DNA of 64,000 nucleotides from assembly GCA_033762315.1 (NCBI GenBank), contig JANRLS010000276.1, forward strand, positions 1 through 64,000, given 5' to 3'. Below, piece by piece: positions 25,237-33,381 of the stretch. Source of the DNA: CAYLLN01 sp033762315 (GTDB taxonomy: Bacteria > Planctomycetota > Planctomycetia > Pirellulales > Pirellulaceae). The first letter of the stretch is position 1; each line of letters opens with the position of its first letter. Both the position numbers and the translations under genes were made by a program. Below the pieces are notes generated by a model, which was not told the DNA's origin, searched no databases, and worked only from the letters and a program-made list of their open reading frames with translations.

Positions 25237-26334
25237 ATGGCGCACGAAGTCACCCTGATTACTGGCGACGGCACTGGCCCCGAACTTTCCGATGCGGCAC
25301 GGATGTGCGTTGATGCCACGGGGGTGAAGATCAACTGGGATGTGCAGGAGGCCGGCATCGACGTGATGGCCAAGGTCGGCACCCCGCTGCCGGATAGCGT
25401 GCTCGCCAGCGTTCGCCGCACGAAATGCGCCCTCAAGGCCCCGATTACCACGCCCGTCGGCACTGGTTTCCGGTCGATCAACGTACATCTGCGGCAAGAG
25501 CTGGGCCTGTTCGCCTGCTTGCGGCCCTGCAAATACTATCCTGGCGTGCGGAGCTATTTCAGCGAAGTCGGCGTCGATATCGTCATCGTCCGCGAGAACA
25601 CCGAAGATCTCTATGCCGGCGTCGAATTCGAGGCCGGCAAGCCCGCCACCGCCGAGCTGATCGACTTTATCAACAAGATCAGCACCGATAAGAAGATCAA
25701 AACCAAAGCTGCCGAAACCGGCGTCAGCATCAAGCCGATCAGCGTTTCCGGCACCGAGCGGATCGTCAAATGCGCCTTTGATTATGCCCGCAAGCACAAG
25801 CGGAAGAAGGTGACGGCGGTTCACAAGGCCAACATCATGAAGTATTCGGATGGCCTCTATTTGCACACCGCCACGGCTGTCGCCAAGCAATATCCCGACA
25901 TCGAATTCGAAGAGCGGATCGTCGATAACATGTGCATGCAGCTGGTGCAAAAGCCCGAACTTTATGACGTGATCGTGCTCCCCAATCTCTATGGCGACAT
26001 TATCAGCGATCTGGGGGCCGGCCTCGTCGGCGGCCTCGGCGTTGCTCCGGGCGAGAATGTTGGTCCCGGTGGCGCGGTCTTCGAGGCGACTCACGGCAGC
26101 GCCCCCAAGTATAAGGGACAGAATAAGGTCAACCCCACCGCGCTCATCCTCAGCGGCATGCTGATGCTCCGCCACCTGGGCGAAACCGACGCCGCCCAGC
26201 GGCTCGAAAATGCCGTCGCCGCGGTCATCAAGGAAGGGAAGAGCGTCACCTACGACCTCAAAGCCGACCGCAACGATCCCACCGCCGTCGGCACGAAGGA
26301 AATGGCGCAGGCGATTTGCGCAAAGCTAACGTAG
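25237..26334 (+). CDS. NAD-type isocitrate/isopropylmalate dehydrogenase family, probably isocitrate dehydrogenase
   Basis: The 365-residue protein begins with VTLITGDGTGPELSDAA and contains VDIVIVRENTEDLYAGVEFE, KVTAVHKANIMKYSDGLYL, the metal-site VLPNLYGDIISDLGAGLVGG and EATHGSAPKYKGQNKVNPTA, all features of the beta-decarboxylating dehydrogenases. The ENTEDLYAG loop and short length fit NAD-dependent isocitrate dehydrogenase better than LeuB (which has GRE motifs). Homo-oligomeric TCA-cycle enzyme in the cytosol, converting isocitrate to 2-oxoglutarate. AGGAG lies 9 bases before the ATG, and it is divergent from the DUF1549/1553 gene. Confidence 0.88.
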   Translation: MAHEVTLITGDGTGPELSDAARMCVDATGVKINWDVQEAGIDVMAKVGTPLPDSVLASVRRTKCALKAPITTPVGTGFRSINVHLRQELGLFACLRPCKYYPGVRSYFSEVGVDIVIVRENTEDLYAGVEFEAGKPATAELIDFINKISTDKKIKTKAAETGVSIKPISVSGTERIVKCAFDYARKHKRKKVTAVHKANIMKYSDGLYLHTATAVAKQYPDIEFEERIVDNMCMQLVQKPELYDVIVLPNLYGDIISDLGAGLVGGLGVAPGENVGPGGAVFEATHGSAPKYKGQNKVNPTALILSGMLMLRHLGETDAAQRLENAVAAVIKEGKSVTYDLKADRNDPTAVGTKEMAQAICAKLT

Positions 26335-26405
26335 GCGATTTTTGATTGGGGGCGGTGGCGTCAACCAGGATTGACTTCCCCGATTTGGGGTTGAACAATC
26401 AAAGC

Positions 26406-26600
26406 ATGACGACTGCGACCATCACTCCTGCTCAGCGAGACCTTCGAGAGGTGATTGCGCGCCTCGCAGGAAACAAGCGTGACAAGGATACGATGCGTCA
26501 GGCGTGCGACCGAATGGACCGGATGCGTGAAGAGTTGCGCGCTCGAATTGGCAATGTGGATATGGCCGTGGACCTGATCCGTGATGCCCGCAATCCATGA
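26406..26600 (+). CDS. Probable antitoxin partner of the PIN toxin
   Basis: The 64-residue, mostly helical protein (AQRDLREVIARLAGNKRD, MREELRARIG) has no AbrB, RHH or Phd/YefM motif I can see. It is called an antitoxin because its TGA overlaps the ATG of the PIN-domain gene by four bases, the usual organisation of VapBC-type pairs. It should bind and block the toxin; whether it also binds DNA is unclear. The start at 26406 is chosen because the upstream 60 bases look non-coding. Low-GC codons compared with neighbours suggest mobility of the pair. Confidence 0.6.
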   Translation: MTTATITPAQRDLREVIARLAGNKRDKDTMRQACDRMDRMREELRARIGNVDMAVDLIRDARNP

Positions 26601-27013
26601 AGCTGGTGCTTGACGCATCCGTCGCCGTAAAGTGGGTGTTGCCCGAAGCCGACACGCCCCAAGCCTTGGCGTTACGAGATGGTTTTCGCCACCAGGTTCA
26701 TGAGTTGATAGCCCCCGATACATTGCCCGTGGAAATTGCCCACGCGCTAACTCGCGCCGAGCGTCGCGGCATTATTCCGGTCCAGTCGGCGATAGTGCGA
26801 CTGACAGACGTGCTTGCTACTTCGCCGATTTTGCACTCCTACTTGTCATTGTTGGCCCGCGCGGTCGAACTCTCGTCGTTGGCAAGGATCGGCGTGTATG
26901 ATTGCCTCTACCTTGCACTCGCCGAGCAAGAGCAGTGTGACTTTGTCACGGCAGATCAGCGATTGCTGACTCTCGGTCGCCCTGATGTGCTGTTGCTGGC
27001 AAATTTGCCTTGA
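26597..27013 (+). CDS. PIN-domain ribonuclease, VapC-type toxin
   Basis: The 138-residue product has the complete set of PIN acidic residues: Asp6 in LVLDASVAVKW, Glu in PVEIAHALTRAE, Asp in GVYDCLYLALAEQ and Asp in FVTADQRLL. PIN toxins of this type cleave tRNA, rRNA or mRNA when released from the antitoxin. Length and the ATGA overlap with the upstream small gene fit a type II toxin-antitoxin pair, probably autoregulated by the complex. It lies between isocitrate dehydrogenase and the moeA-like genes with no other mobile sequence in sight. Confidence 0.85.
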   Translation: MKLVLDASVAVKWVLPEADTPQALALRDGFRHQVHELIAPDTLPVEIAHALTRAERRGIIPVQSAIVRLTDVLATSPILHSYLSLLARAVELSSLARIGVYDCLYLALAEQEQCDFVTADQRLLTLGRPDVLLLANLP

Positions 27014-27080
27014 GCCCGCGCATTTCGCCAGTACGTTTCGCCGCCCAGGTTGGCGAGATTGCAATCGAATCGGCTGAAGC

Positions 27081-28349
27081 ATGCCCACCGATCCCGCCAA
27101 CACCGACGTTCGCATGCGGGGATTTGCCCGCCGCACGACTGTCGAGGATGCGCTCGCCTGGGTCGATAATCAGACCCGCTGCCTACCCAGTGAGTTTGTA
27201 TCGCTTTGGCAGGCGGCGGGGCGGGTCTTGGCCGCCGAAGTCGTCAGTGCGACCAATGTGCCGGGCTTCGACCGCTCGATGATGGACGGCTATGCCCTGC
27301 ACGCTGCCGACACGCAAGGAGCGACCGCTTACCAGCGAATGGAGCTGAAAATCGTCGGTCAGTCGCTGCCTGGCCAGCCCTTCGCGGGTAGCGTTGCACC
27401 CGGCCAGGCCGTGCGGATCATGACCGGTGCGCCATTGCCCGCCGGGGCCGACGCGGTCCTTCCCGCCGAACGAACCGAGGCGATCGAGGAGACGCTCTTT
27501 GCCCTGGACGAGGTATCGCCGGGCAAGAACATCGGCCGGGCGGGAGAGGACATCGCCTGCGGTGCGTCGGTGCTGCCGACGGGGCGAGTGCTGCGGCCGC
27601 AAGACGTGGGGGTGCTGTCGTCGCTCGGCCTCGCGAAAGTGCAGGTCGTCCGGCGGCCGCGCGTGCGAATCGTCGTGACTGGCAACGAACTGCAATCCGC
27701 CGGCACGCCCGCCGAAGGGTGTCGCATTGCCGATTCCAACGGTCCGATGCTGGCGGCCCTGGTCGAGCGCGATGGTGGCGTGGCTATTCTCGGCGGGGTG
27801 GATAATCGGCAGCAAGGCGATTATCTGGTGCCGGACAATCCCGCGGCGATTCTGGCCGCGATGCACGACCCCGCCGACATCGTCCTCGTCAGCGGGGGGT
27901 CGAGCGTCGGGCAAGAAGATCACGCTCCGCTCCTTGTCGCCAGGCATGGCGAGCTTGCCATTCACGGCATCGCCATGCGACCAAGCAGCCCGACCGGGAT
28001 GGGTCGGATCGGCGCGGCACTGGTCTTCTTGCTGCCGGGAAATCCGGTATCGTGCCTCTGTGCCTATGACTTTTTCGCTGGGCGGGCCATTCGCCGCTTG
28101 GCGGGCCGCCCACCGGCCTGGCCTTATCGCCCGATTCGCCTGCCGCTGGCCCGCAAGCTGGTTTCGCAGGTAGGGCGCGTCGATTATGCCCGCGTGCGAA
28201 TCGCCCGCGGCCACGTCGAGCCAGTGGCGATCAGTGGGGCGTCGATTCTGAGTTCCACGACGGTGGCCGACGGCTTTGTCGTCGTCTCGGCCGATTGCGA
28301 AGGCTTTCCAGCCGGGGCGGAAGTCGAGGTCTGGCGATACGACGATTAG
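27081..28349 (+). CDS. MoeA-like molybdotransferase (divergent paralogue)
   Basis: The 422-residue product has MoeA architecture: VPGFDRSMMDGYALHAAD at the N-terminus, GQAVRIMTGAPLPAGADAVL, RVRIVVTGNEL and LVSGGSSVGQEDH, then a C-terminal beta-barrel domain IV. MoeA inserts molybdate into adenylylated molybdopterin to complete the molybdenum cofactor. The usual KPGKP segment before the LPGNPVS loop reads RPSSPTGMGRIG here, so substrate contacts may differ from the neighbour's. The start may be ATG 27081 or the in-frame ATG 27114; neither has a strong ribosome site. It sits 84 bases upstream of a second, larger MoeA, and no molybdoenzyme gene is in view. Confidence 0.85.
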   Translation: MPTDPANTDVRMRGFARRTTVEDALAWVDNQTRCLPSEFVSLWQAAGRVLAAEVVSATNVPGFDRSMMDGYALHAADTQGATAYQRMELKIVGQSLPGQPFAGSVAPGQAVRIMTGAPLPAGADAVLPAERTEAIEETLFALDEVSPGKNIGRAGEDIACGASVLPTGRVLRPQDVGVLSSLGLAKVQVVRRPRVRIVVTGNELQSAGTPAEGCRIADSNGPMLAALVERDGGVAILGGVDNRQQGDYLVPDNPAAILAAMHDPADIVLVSGGSSVGQEDHAPLLVARHGELAIHGIAMRPSSPTGMGRIGAALVFLLPGNPVSCLCAYDFFAGRAIRRLAGRPPAWPYRPIRLPLARKLVSQVGRVDYARVRIARGHVEPVAISGASILSSTTVADGFVVVSADCEGFPAGAEVEVWRYDD

Positions 28350-28356
28350 ACCGCTG

Positions 28357-28419
28357 TCCTTGGTCGGTCGTCCTTGGTTCTTGGTCATTCCTTGCTGCTT
28401 GTTTTATGGTTCTTGGTCA
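28357..28419 (+). repeat. Short TTGGTC-rich tandem repeats between the moeA-like genes
   Basis: TGGTTCTTGGTCA occurs twice, at 28375-28387 and 28407-28419, and TCCTTGGT(C/T) twice at 28357 and 28371. They fill the intergenic space, so an upstream ATG at 28374 that would be in frame with the second gene is rejected as a start. Confidence 0.55.
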
Positions 28420-28433
28420 ATTCCACTCCCCCA

Positions 28434-30395
28434 ATGTCCTTCCAGTCGCAATTCCTCAATGTCATTGACCGCGACGAGGCGCAGCGGCGCTTCGAAGGGG
28501 CGCTCGATTTGTCGCCCTGTGCGGCGGAGAAGGTACCACTCGCTGCGGCGCTCGGGCGCGTGTTGGCCGACCAAATCCACTCGCCGGTCGATGTGCCGTC
28601 GTTCGATCGCTCGAATGTCGATGGCTTCGCGGTTCGGGCGGCCGACACCTTCGGGGCGAGCGAGCAGCAGCCGCGCAAGCTCCAATTGCTCACCGAAAGC
28701 ATCGCGACGGCAATCGTGCCGACGGCCACGCTGCAAACTGGCGAGGCAATGTCGATTGCCACCGGCGGCATGTTGCCGCGCGGGGCCGACGGCGTGGTGA
28801 TGGTCGAACATACCGACAGCGAAGCCGGCACCCTGCTGGTTCGCCGGGCGATTTCGCCAGGGGCGAATGTCGCCTTCGCGGGGACCGACATCGCTCGGGG
28901 CGAGCTCGTGCTGCACGCGGGCGAAGTGCTCACTAGCCGCGAAACGGGCCTTTTGGCGGCAGTGGGCGTGGCGGAAATCGCGGTGGTCGGCCGGCCGCGG
29001 GTCGCCATTCTTTCAACCGGCGACGAAATCATCCCTCCTGGCCAGCCGATGCGGCCGGCCCTTGTTTATGACTCCAACGCCCGCATCTTGGCCGATGCGG
29101 TTCGCGAACTCGGGGGCGAGCCGGTCGAGCTGGGAATCGTGGCCGACGACCTAGCCGAGCTACGAAAGCGACTGACGACGGCACTGGAGGCGTGCGAACT
29201 CGTGCTCCTTTCGGGTGGCACGAGCAAAGGAGCGGGGGATCTGTCTTATCGGGTGATAAGCGATCTGACGGAGCCGGGGATCGTGGCCCACGGCGTTGCC
29301 CTCAAGCCCGGCAAGCCGATTTGTCTCGCGGCGACCGGCGGCAAGGGGGTGGTGGTGCTGCCGGGATTCCCAACATCGGCGATTTTCACGTTTCACGAGT
29401 TCGTGGCCCCGGTGATTCGCCGCCTCGCGGGGCTGCCGGCTGCCGCTCGGCAAACGGTGGGGGCCGAGTTGGCCGTGAAGGTGAACAGCGAAATCGGCCG
29501 AACCGAGTATTTGCTGGTCAACCTCGTCGAACGGGCCGCGGAGTCAGTATCGGTCGCCAAGCCGAAGTGGCTCGCCTGGCCGCTCGGCAAGGGTTCCGGC
29601 TCCGTCACTACTTTCAGCCGGGCGGATGGATTTATCACGATTGGCCGCCACGAAGAGATTGTCGAGGCGACAGCGCGCGTGGAGGTGACGCTGCTGGGGC
29701 GCGATCTCGCCCCGGCCGACCTGGTGGTGATCGGCAGCCACTGCGTTGGGCTCGATTTATTGCTGGCGCGGCTGCAAGCGCGCGGGTGGCGGACGAAGCT
29801 GCTGGCGGTCGGCTCGACGGCGGGACTCGACGCGGCGAAGCGCGGCCAGTGCGACCTCGCGGGAATTCACCTGCTCGACCCGGCCACCAGCACCTATAAC
29901 GCCCCGTTTATCACTCCCGATCTGAAGCTGATTCGCGGTTACGAGCGGATGCAGGGGGTGGTTTTTCGGCCCGGTGATCCGCGCTTCGCCGGCCACTCCG
30001 CCGAGTCCGCCATCGCCGCCGCCAAGCTCGATCAGGACTGCCTGATGGTCAACCGCAATGCTGGCAGCGGCACGCGGATACTCATTGATCGCCTGCTGGC
30101 GGGGGCGATTCCCGCCGGCTATGCCGTGCAGCCCAAAAGCCACAGCGCCGTGGCGGCGGCAGTGGCGCAAGGGAGGGCCGACTGGGGCATTTGCATCGAA
30201 TCGGTGGCCCGGCAGGCGAGTCTTGGGTTTTTGCCGCTGGCCGCCGAGCAATACGATTTCGTGATTCCCTGCGCGCGGCTCGCGCGGCCGGCGGTGCGGG
30301 CGTTTATCGAGCTGCTGGCGGACGAGAGGATCGTGGCCGAACTGGCGGGGCTGCAATTGAACCGAGTGTCAGGGCAACCGGCGACGCTCGATTGA
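28434..30395 (+). CDS. moeA: MoeA fused to a periplasmic-binding-protein-like domain
   Basis: The 653-residue protein contains a full MoeA (residues 1-410): VPSFDRSNVDGFAVRAAD, VVMVEHTDSEAGT, VAILSTGDEIIPPG, LLSGGTSKGAGD and VALKPGKPICLAA plus LPGFPTSAI. From about residue 425 to the end is a PBP-like domain (LVVIGSHCVGLDLLLARL, MVNRNAGSGTRILIDRLL, AVAAAVAQGRADWGICIES). This LysR-substrate/ModA-like domain is known in some archaeal and bacterial MoeA fusions and may bind molybdate or a related ligand. ATG 28434 is chosen because the domain starts just after it. Two MoeA proteins in tandem suggest separate substrates or metals. Confidence 0.9.
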   Translation: MSFQSQFLNVIDRDEAQRRFEGALDLSPCAAEKVPLAAALGRVLADQIHSPVDVPSFDRSNVDGFAVRAADTFGASEQQPRKLQLLTESIATAIVPTATLQTGEAMSIATGGMLPRGADGVVMVEHTDSEAGTLLVRRAISPGANVAFAGTDIARGELVLHAGEVLTSRETGLLAAVGVAEIAVVGRPRVAILSTGDEIIPPGQPMRPALVYDSNARILADAVRELGGEPVELGIVADDLAELRKRLTTALEACELVLLSGGTSKGAGDLSYRVISDLTEPGIVAHGVALKPGKPICLAATGGKGVVVLPGFPTSAIFTFHEFVAPVIRRLAGLPAAARQTVGAELAVKVNSEIGRTEYLLVNLVERAAESVSVAKPKWLAWPLGKGSGSVTTFSRADGFITIGRHEEIVEATARVEVTLLGRDLAPADLVVIGSHCVGLDLLLARLQARGWRTKLLAVGSTAGLDAAKRGQCDLAGIHLLDPATSTYNAPFITPDLKLIRGYERMQGVVFRPGDPRFAGHSAESAIAAAKLDQDCLMVNRNAGSGTRILIDRLLAGAIPAGYAVQPKSHSAVAAAVAQGRADWGICIESVARQASLGFLPLAAEQYDFVIPCARLARPAVRAFIELLADERIVAELAGLQLNRVSGQPATLD

Positions 30396-30474
30396 TTCGC
30401 AGGCGTCCGGGCCGTACAACAAGGCTCGCCATTCATGTCGCCAGCACAGATGTCGCCACCACAAAGGACCAGCC

Positions 30475-32211
30475 ATGACCTATAGCCTCAACCTCGGCGT
30501 GATGAAAGCCGCCCTCCCCGCTCGTGCCGCCGGGGGCAAGGAGCAATTCCGCCTGGCGATTCTCGGCGATTTTTCGGGCCGAGCCTTGTCGGGCAAGCTC
30601 GAAACCGGTGCCGACCTCGCCAAGCGCAAGCCCCTGTCGGTCGATGTCGATAACCTCGACGATGTTCTCGCCCGCATGGGAATCAAGCTGATGCTGCCGG
30701 TTGGTGCCGGCGGCGGCGCGGTCGAAATTGCGATCGGCTCGATGGATGATTTCCATCCAGATCAGCTATACGACAATGTCGAAGTGTTTAGCGGCATTGC
30801 GGGGCTGCGCGGCAGGCTGAAGACGACTTCAACGTTCGCTAAAGCGGCGGCGGAGGTGCAAAGCTGGCTGGGAATGAAGCCCGAAGAAGGGGCGACGGTC
30901 GCGATCAAATCGCGCGGCAGCGCCGTGCCGGCCGATTGCAAACTGAGCGATTTCGCGCAGCTCACCGGCCAGGCCCGCGCGACCGAAGAAACGCCGATTA
31001 ACGAACTTCTCAAGCAGGTCGTCGGCCCACACATCGTGCCGGCGAAGGACCCCAAGCAAGATAAGCTGCTCGCGGCGGTCGATGCGGCCCTGAGCGAAAC
31101 GATGCGGAGCATCTTGCATCATCCGGATTTTCAGGCCCTCGAATCGGCCTGGCGGAGCGTTGAGTTTCTCGTCCGCCGGCTGGAAACGGGATCGAGCTTC
31201 AAAATCGTGCTGTACGACATTTCGGCCGAAGAAATGGCGGCTGACCTGTCGAGCGCGAGCGATCTGTCGGAAACGGGGCTCTTCAAGCTGCTCGTCGAGC
31301 AGCCCGCCCTCGACGCCCAGCAAGGGCCTCTCTCGGCACTCGTTTCCAACTATTTCTTCGAGCAAACGCCCCCCCACGCCGACCTGCTCGGCCGGCTGGC
31401 TCGCATCGCGGCGGCGGCCCAGGCCCCGTTTTTGGCGGCGATTGGCGTCGATGCCCTGAAGAAGCTGAAGGACGAAGAAATCCATCCGCTAGTGCTCGAA
31501 AGCTGGTCGGCACTCCGCTCGCTGCCGGAATCGGTTTACGTCGGCCTGACCGTGCCGCGGTTCATGCTCCGCAACCCCTATGGCGAAAAGACCGACCCGA
31601 TCGACAAGTTCGACTTTGAGGAATTTTCGGCCCGTGAAGGGATTCGGGGCATGCTGTGGGGAAGCGGCACGATCCTGGCCGGCCTGTTCCTGGGGCAGAC
31701 GTTCCTCAAGGCCGGGGCGATGAAAAAGATGAGCCTCGGCTCGATCCTGTCGGTCAACGAAATGCCCTACTACTACTTCACGGATGCCGACGGCGACCAG
31801 GTTGCCCTGCCCTGCACCGAGCGGCTGGTGTCGGTCGATCTTTCGACGCATGTGACGAAGCAATGCTTCATGCCGATTTTGGCGATCAAGGGGAAGCCCG
31901 AAGTGCGGCTGGGGGGCTTTCAGTCGCTGCTGGGCAAGCCGCTGGCCGGGCCTTGGGCGCCGGTAGTGATTACGCCGAGCGGCGTGGCCGCGCCGGCTGC
32001 CGCCCCCGCCGCTGAGGCGGCCCCAGCAGCGGTCGAAGCCCCGGCACCCGCGCCCGAAGCGGCCGCGGCAGCCGATGCGGAGTTGGATGCACTCTTGGCC
32101 AGCCTGGGAGGTGGCGACACCGCCCCGGCTCCCGCTGCCGCTCCTGCCGCCGATGCCGGCGGCGCGGAAGAAATGGACCCCGCACTGGCGGCACTGCTGG
32201 CTGATTTGTAG
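30475..32211 (+). CDS. TssB-TssC-like contractile sheath fusion protein
   Basis: The 578-residue product joins the two type VI sheath subunits. Residues about 24-120 read as TssB (FRLAILGDFSG, VDVDNLDDVLARMG, AIGSMDDFHPDQLYDNVE). Residues about 215-500 read as TssC (DFQALESAWRSVEFLVRRL, ILYDI-like strand, VYVGLTVPRFMLRNPYG, WGSGTILAGLFLGQTF, PEVRLGGFQSLL). The last 75 residues are Ala/Pro-rich with two acidic-leucine motifs, DAELDALLASLGG and DPALAALLADL. TssB and TssC normally come from adjacent genes and polymerise into a sheath around the Hcp tube. No Hcp, VgrG, ClpV, TssE or baseplate gene is in the window. AAGGA lies 6 bases before the start. Confidence 0.82.
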   Translation: MTYSLNLGVMKAALPARAAGGKEQFRLAILGDFSGRALSGKLETGADLAKRKPLSVDVDNLDDVLARMGIKLMLPVGAGGGAVEIAIGSMDDFHPDQLYDNVEVFSGIAGLRGRLKTTSTFAKAAAEVQSWLGMKPEEGATVAIKSRGSAVPADCKLSDFAQLTGQARATEETPINELLKQVVGPHIVPAKDPKQDKLLAAVDAALSETMRSILHHPDFQALESAWRSVEFLVRRLETGSSFKIVLYDISAEEMAADLSSASDLSETGLFKLLVEQPALDAQQGPLSALVSNYFFEQTPPHADLLGRLARIAAAAQAPFLAAIGVDALKKLKDEEIHPLVLESWSALRSLPESVYVGLTVPRFMLRNPYGEKTDPIDKFDFEEFSAREGIRGMLWGSGTILAGLFLGQTFLKAGAMKKMSLGSILSVNEMPYYYFTDADGDQVALPCTERLVSVDLSTHVTKQCFMPILAIKGKPEVRLGGFQSLLGKPLAGPWAPVVITPSGVAAPAAAPAAEAAPAAVEAPAPAPEAAAAADAELDALLASLGGGDTAPAPAAAPAADAGGAEEMDPALAALLADL

Positions 32212-32463
32212 CCCATTTTTCGGTCGTTACCGATCCGATCGCGCCCGCACCGTTCAGGTCATGCCGGCCACCGCCGCGCGGATGCGTTGCGCCGCGCGTG
32301 CCGGATTCTCGCAAAAAGCCCGGCGCGAAGCCAAACCCGCGCCTGCGGCCCCGGCATGGCCGATAAGCCCCTTGTCACTCGCCCCGCCGGCCAACCGCCG
32401 GACCCAGGGCGGTGCTTCCGTAACGCCGTATCAGCATTCTGATCGCGCCACCACGGGGAAAAC
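32212..32463. other. Spacer after the sheath gene with a possible minus-strand gene remnant
   Basis: On the minus strand an open segment of about 57 codons ends with a TGA near 32261 and is closed upstream by a stop near 32434. It has strong third-position GC bias and a protein-like sequence (GASDKGLIGHAGAAGAG, SRRAFCENPARAAQRIRAA) but no start codon of its own that I trust. It could be the 3' remnant of a lost gene, or chance in GC-rich DNA. No terminator hairpin was found for the sheath gene. Confidence 0.3.
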
Positions 32464-32787
32464 ATGACTCACAAGAACACCGTGCGGGTGGTTACCCGCG
32501 CCTCCGACGGCACTTTGCGCATCCGGGACTATCCCACCACCGAGCCGCTGCTCGAGATGCACACCCAGGTCGGCATCGACGATTGCTCGACCGATCTGGC
32601 CCTCCGCGGCATGCCCGTGTTTCGCGGGCTGATCGGGCCGATGCCCGAAGGGAAAAACGTCGTGCGCTACGAATCGCCCGACGTTTTCGAGACCCTGACG
32701 AAAGAGTGGTCGAGCGCCAAAACGCAGCGCCGCTCGCGCCGCCGGATGCAAGCTCCCGAAGGGCTGGCCGAAATGCCCCGCGCGTAG
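32464..32787 (+). CDS. Unknown 107-residue protein
   Basis: This small soluble protein starts with MTHKNTVRVVTRASDG and contains a compact alpha/beta region with two cysteine-poor acidic patches, ending in a basic stretch (AKTQRRSRRRMQAPEG). No family or motif is recognised. It lies 252 bases downstream of the sheath fusion on the same strand and 27 bases from the convergent DUF6165 gene. A link to the sheath protein is possible from position only. Confidence 0.6.
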   Translation: MTHKNTVRVVTRASDGTLRIRDYPTTEPLLEMHTQVGIDDCSTDLALRGMPVFRGLIGPMPEGKNVVRYESPDVFETLTKEWSSAKTQRRSRRRMQAPEGLAEMPRA

Positions 32788-32814
32788 CGTCCGCTCGCCG
32801 ACCTTGCCGCGCGA

Positions 32815-33249
32815 TTATTCTGTGGGAGCCTGATAGTCGGCATACGATTTCTGCTCGGAAAACGCCGCGCCGAGCAGTTCGTTCACCTGCCTCTTGAGGG
32901 CGGCCCGCTGGTCGTTTTGGTGATACACCGCGCGGGCCAGTTCGATAAACCGCGGCCCGAAATCTTGCTCTCGCTCGCACAGTCGTATGGCATCCTCGAT
33001 TTCCCACAAGGCCGTGTTGATCGCCCGCAATTCGCCGGTCAGCCGCGCGAGTTCGGCCGATAGCGGCAGCGACTTGTCGCGGGCCGCTTCGATCGCCGCC
33101 AACTCCGCCAGAATGTGCCGCTGCTTGGCCGAATCCGCGATCCGGTCGCGCTTGATGAGCAAGATTGTCAGCTTATCGATCAGTTCGCCGGGCGAAATTT
33201 CGACCAGCACGGCCGGCGCGGCGGCGGACGAGGGGGAATTGGCGGTCAT
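32815..33249 (-). CDS. DUF6165-like helical protein
   Basis: The 144-residue protein has the pattern VEISPGELIDKLTILLIKRD near residue 15 and is otherwise helical with many heptad-like Leu/Glu positions (ELARLTGELRAINTALWEIE). The opening matches DUF6165 proteins, which are found beside TPR-type glycosyltransferase genes, as here. Function unknown; a structural or partner role in surface-glycan assembly is the contextual guess. The gene is transcribed towards the small unknown gene at 32464. Confidence 0.7.
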   Translation of the reverse strand: MTANSPSSAAAPAVLVEISPGELIDKLTILLIKRDRIADSAKQRHILAELAAIEAARDKSLPLSAELARLTGELRAINTALWEIEDAIRLCEREQDFGPRFIELARAVYHQNDQRAALKRQVNELLGAAFSEQKSYADYQAPTE

Positions 33250-33381
33250 GCGCGGCTCGCGGGGAAGTTGTCGTGAAGGCGTCGCGAATTGCGGCCCCTC
33301 ATCTTACCTTCCCCCCAGCGATGCGCGTCCCAGCAGCGGCCCGACCGGCGATTCCTCGCTGACCGACGCCTGAGCAAGACC

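Noticed and set aside
25015..26175. 387-codon N-terminal extension of the DUF1549/1553 frame
   Set aside because: It runs antisense through isocitrate dehydrogenase. The signal peptide after ATG 25014 marks the true start.
30475..32211. Idea that the sheath-like protein belongs to an extracellular contractile injection system or a phage tail
   Set aside because: The N-terminal and central motifs are of the TssB/TssC type and no tail, tape-measure or AAA gene is nearby.
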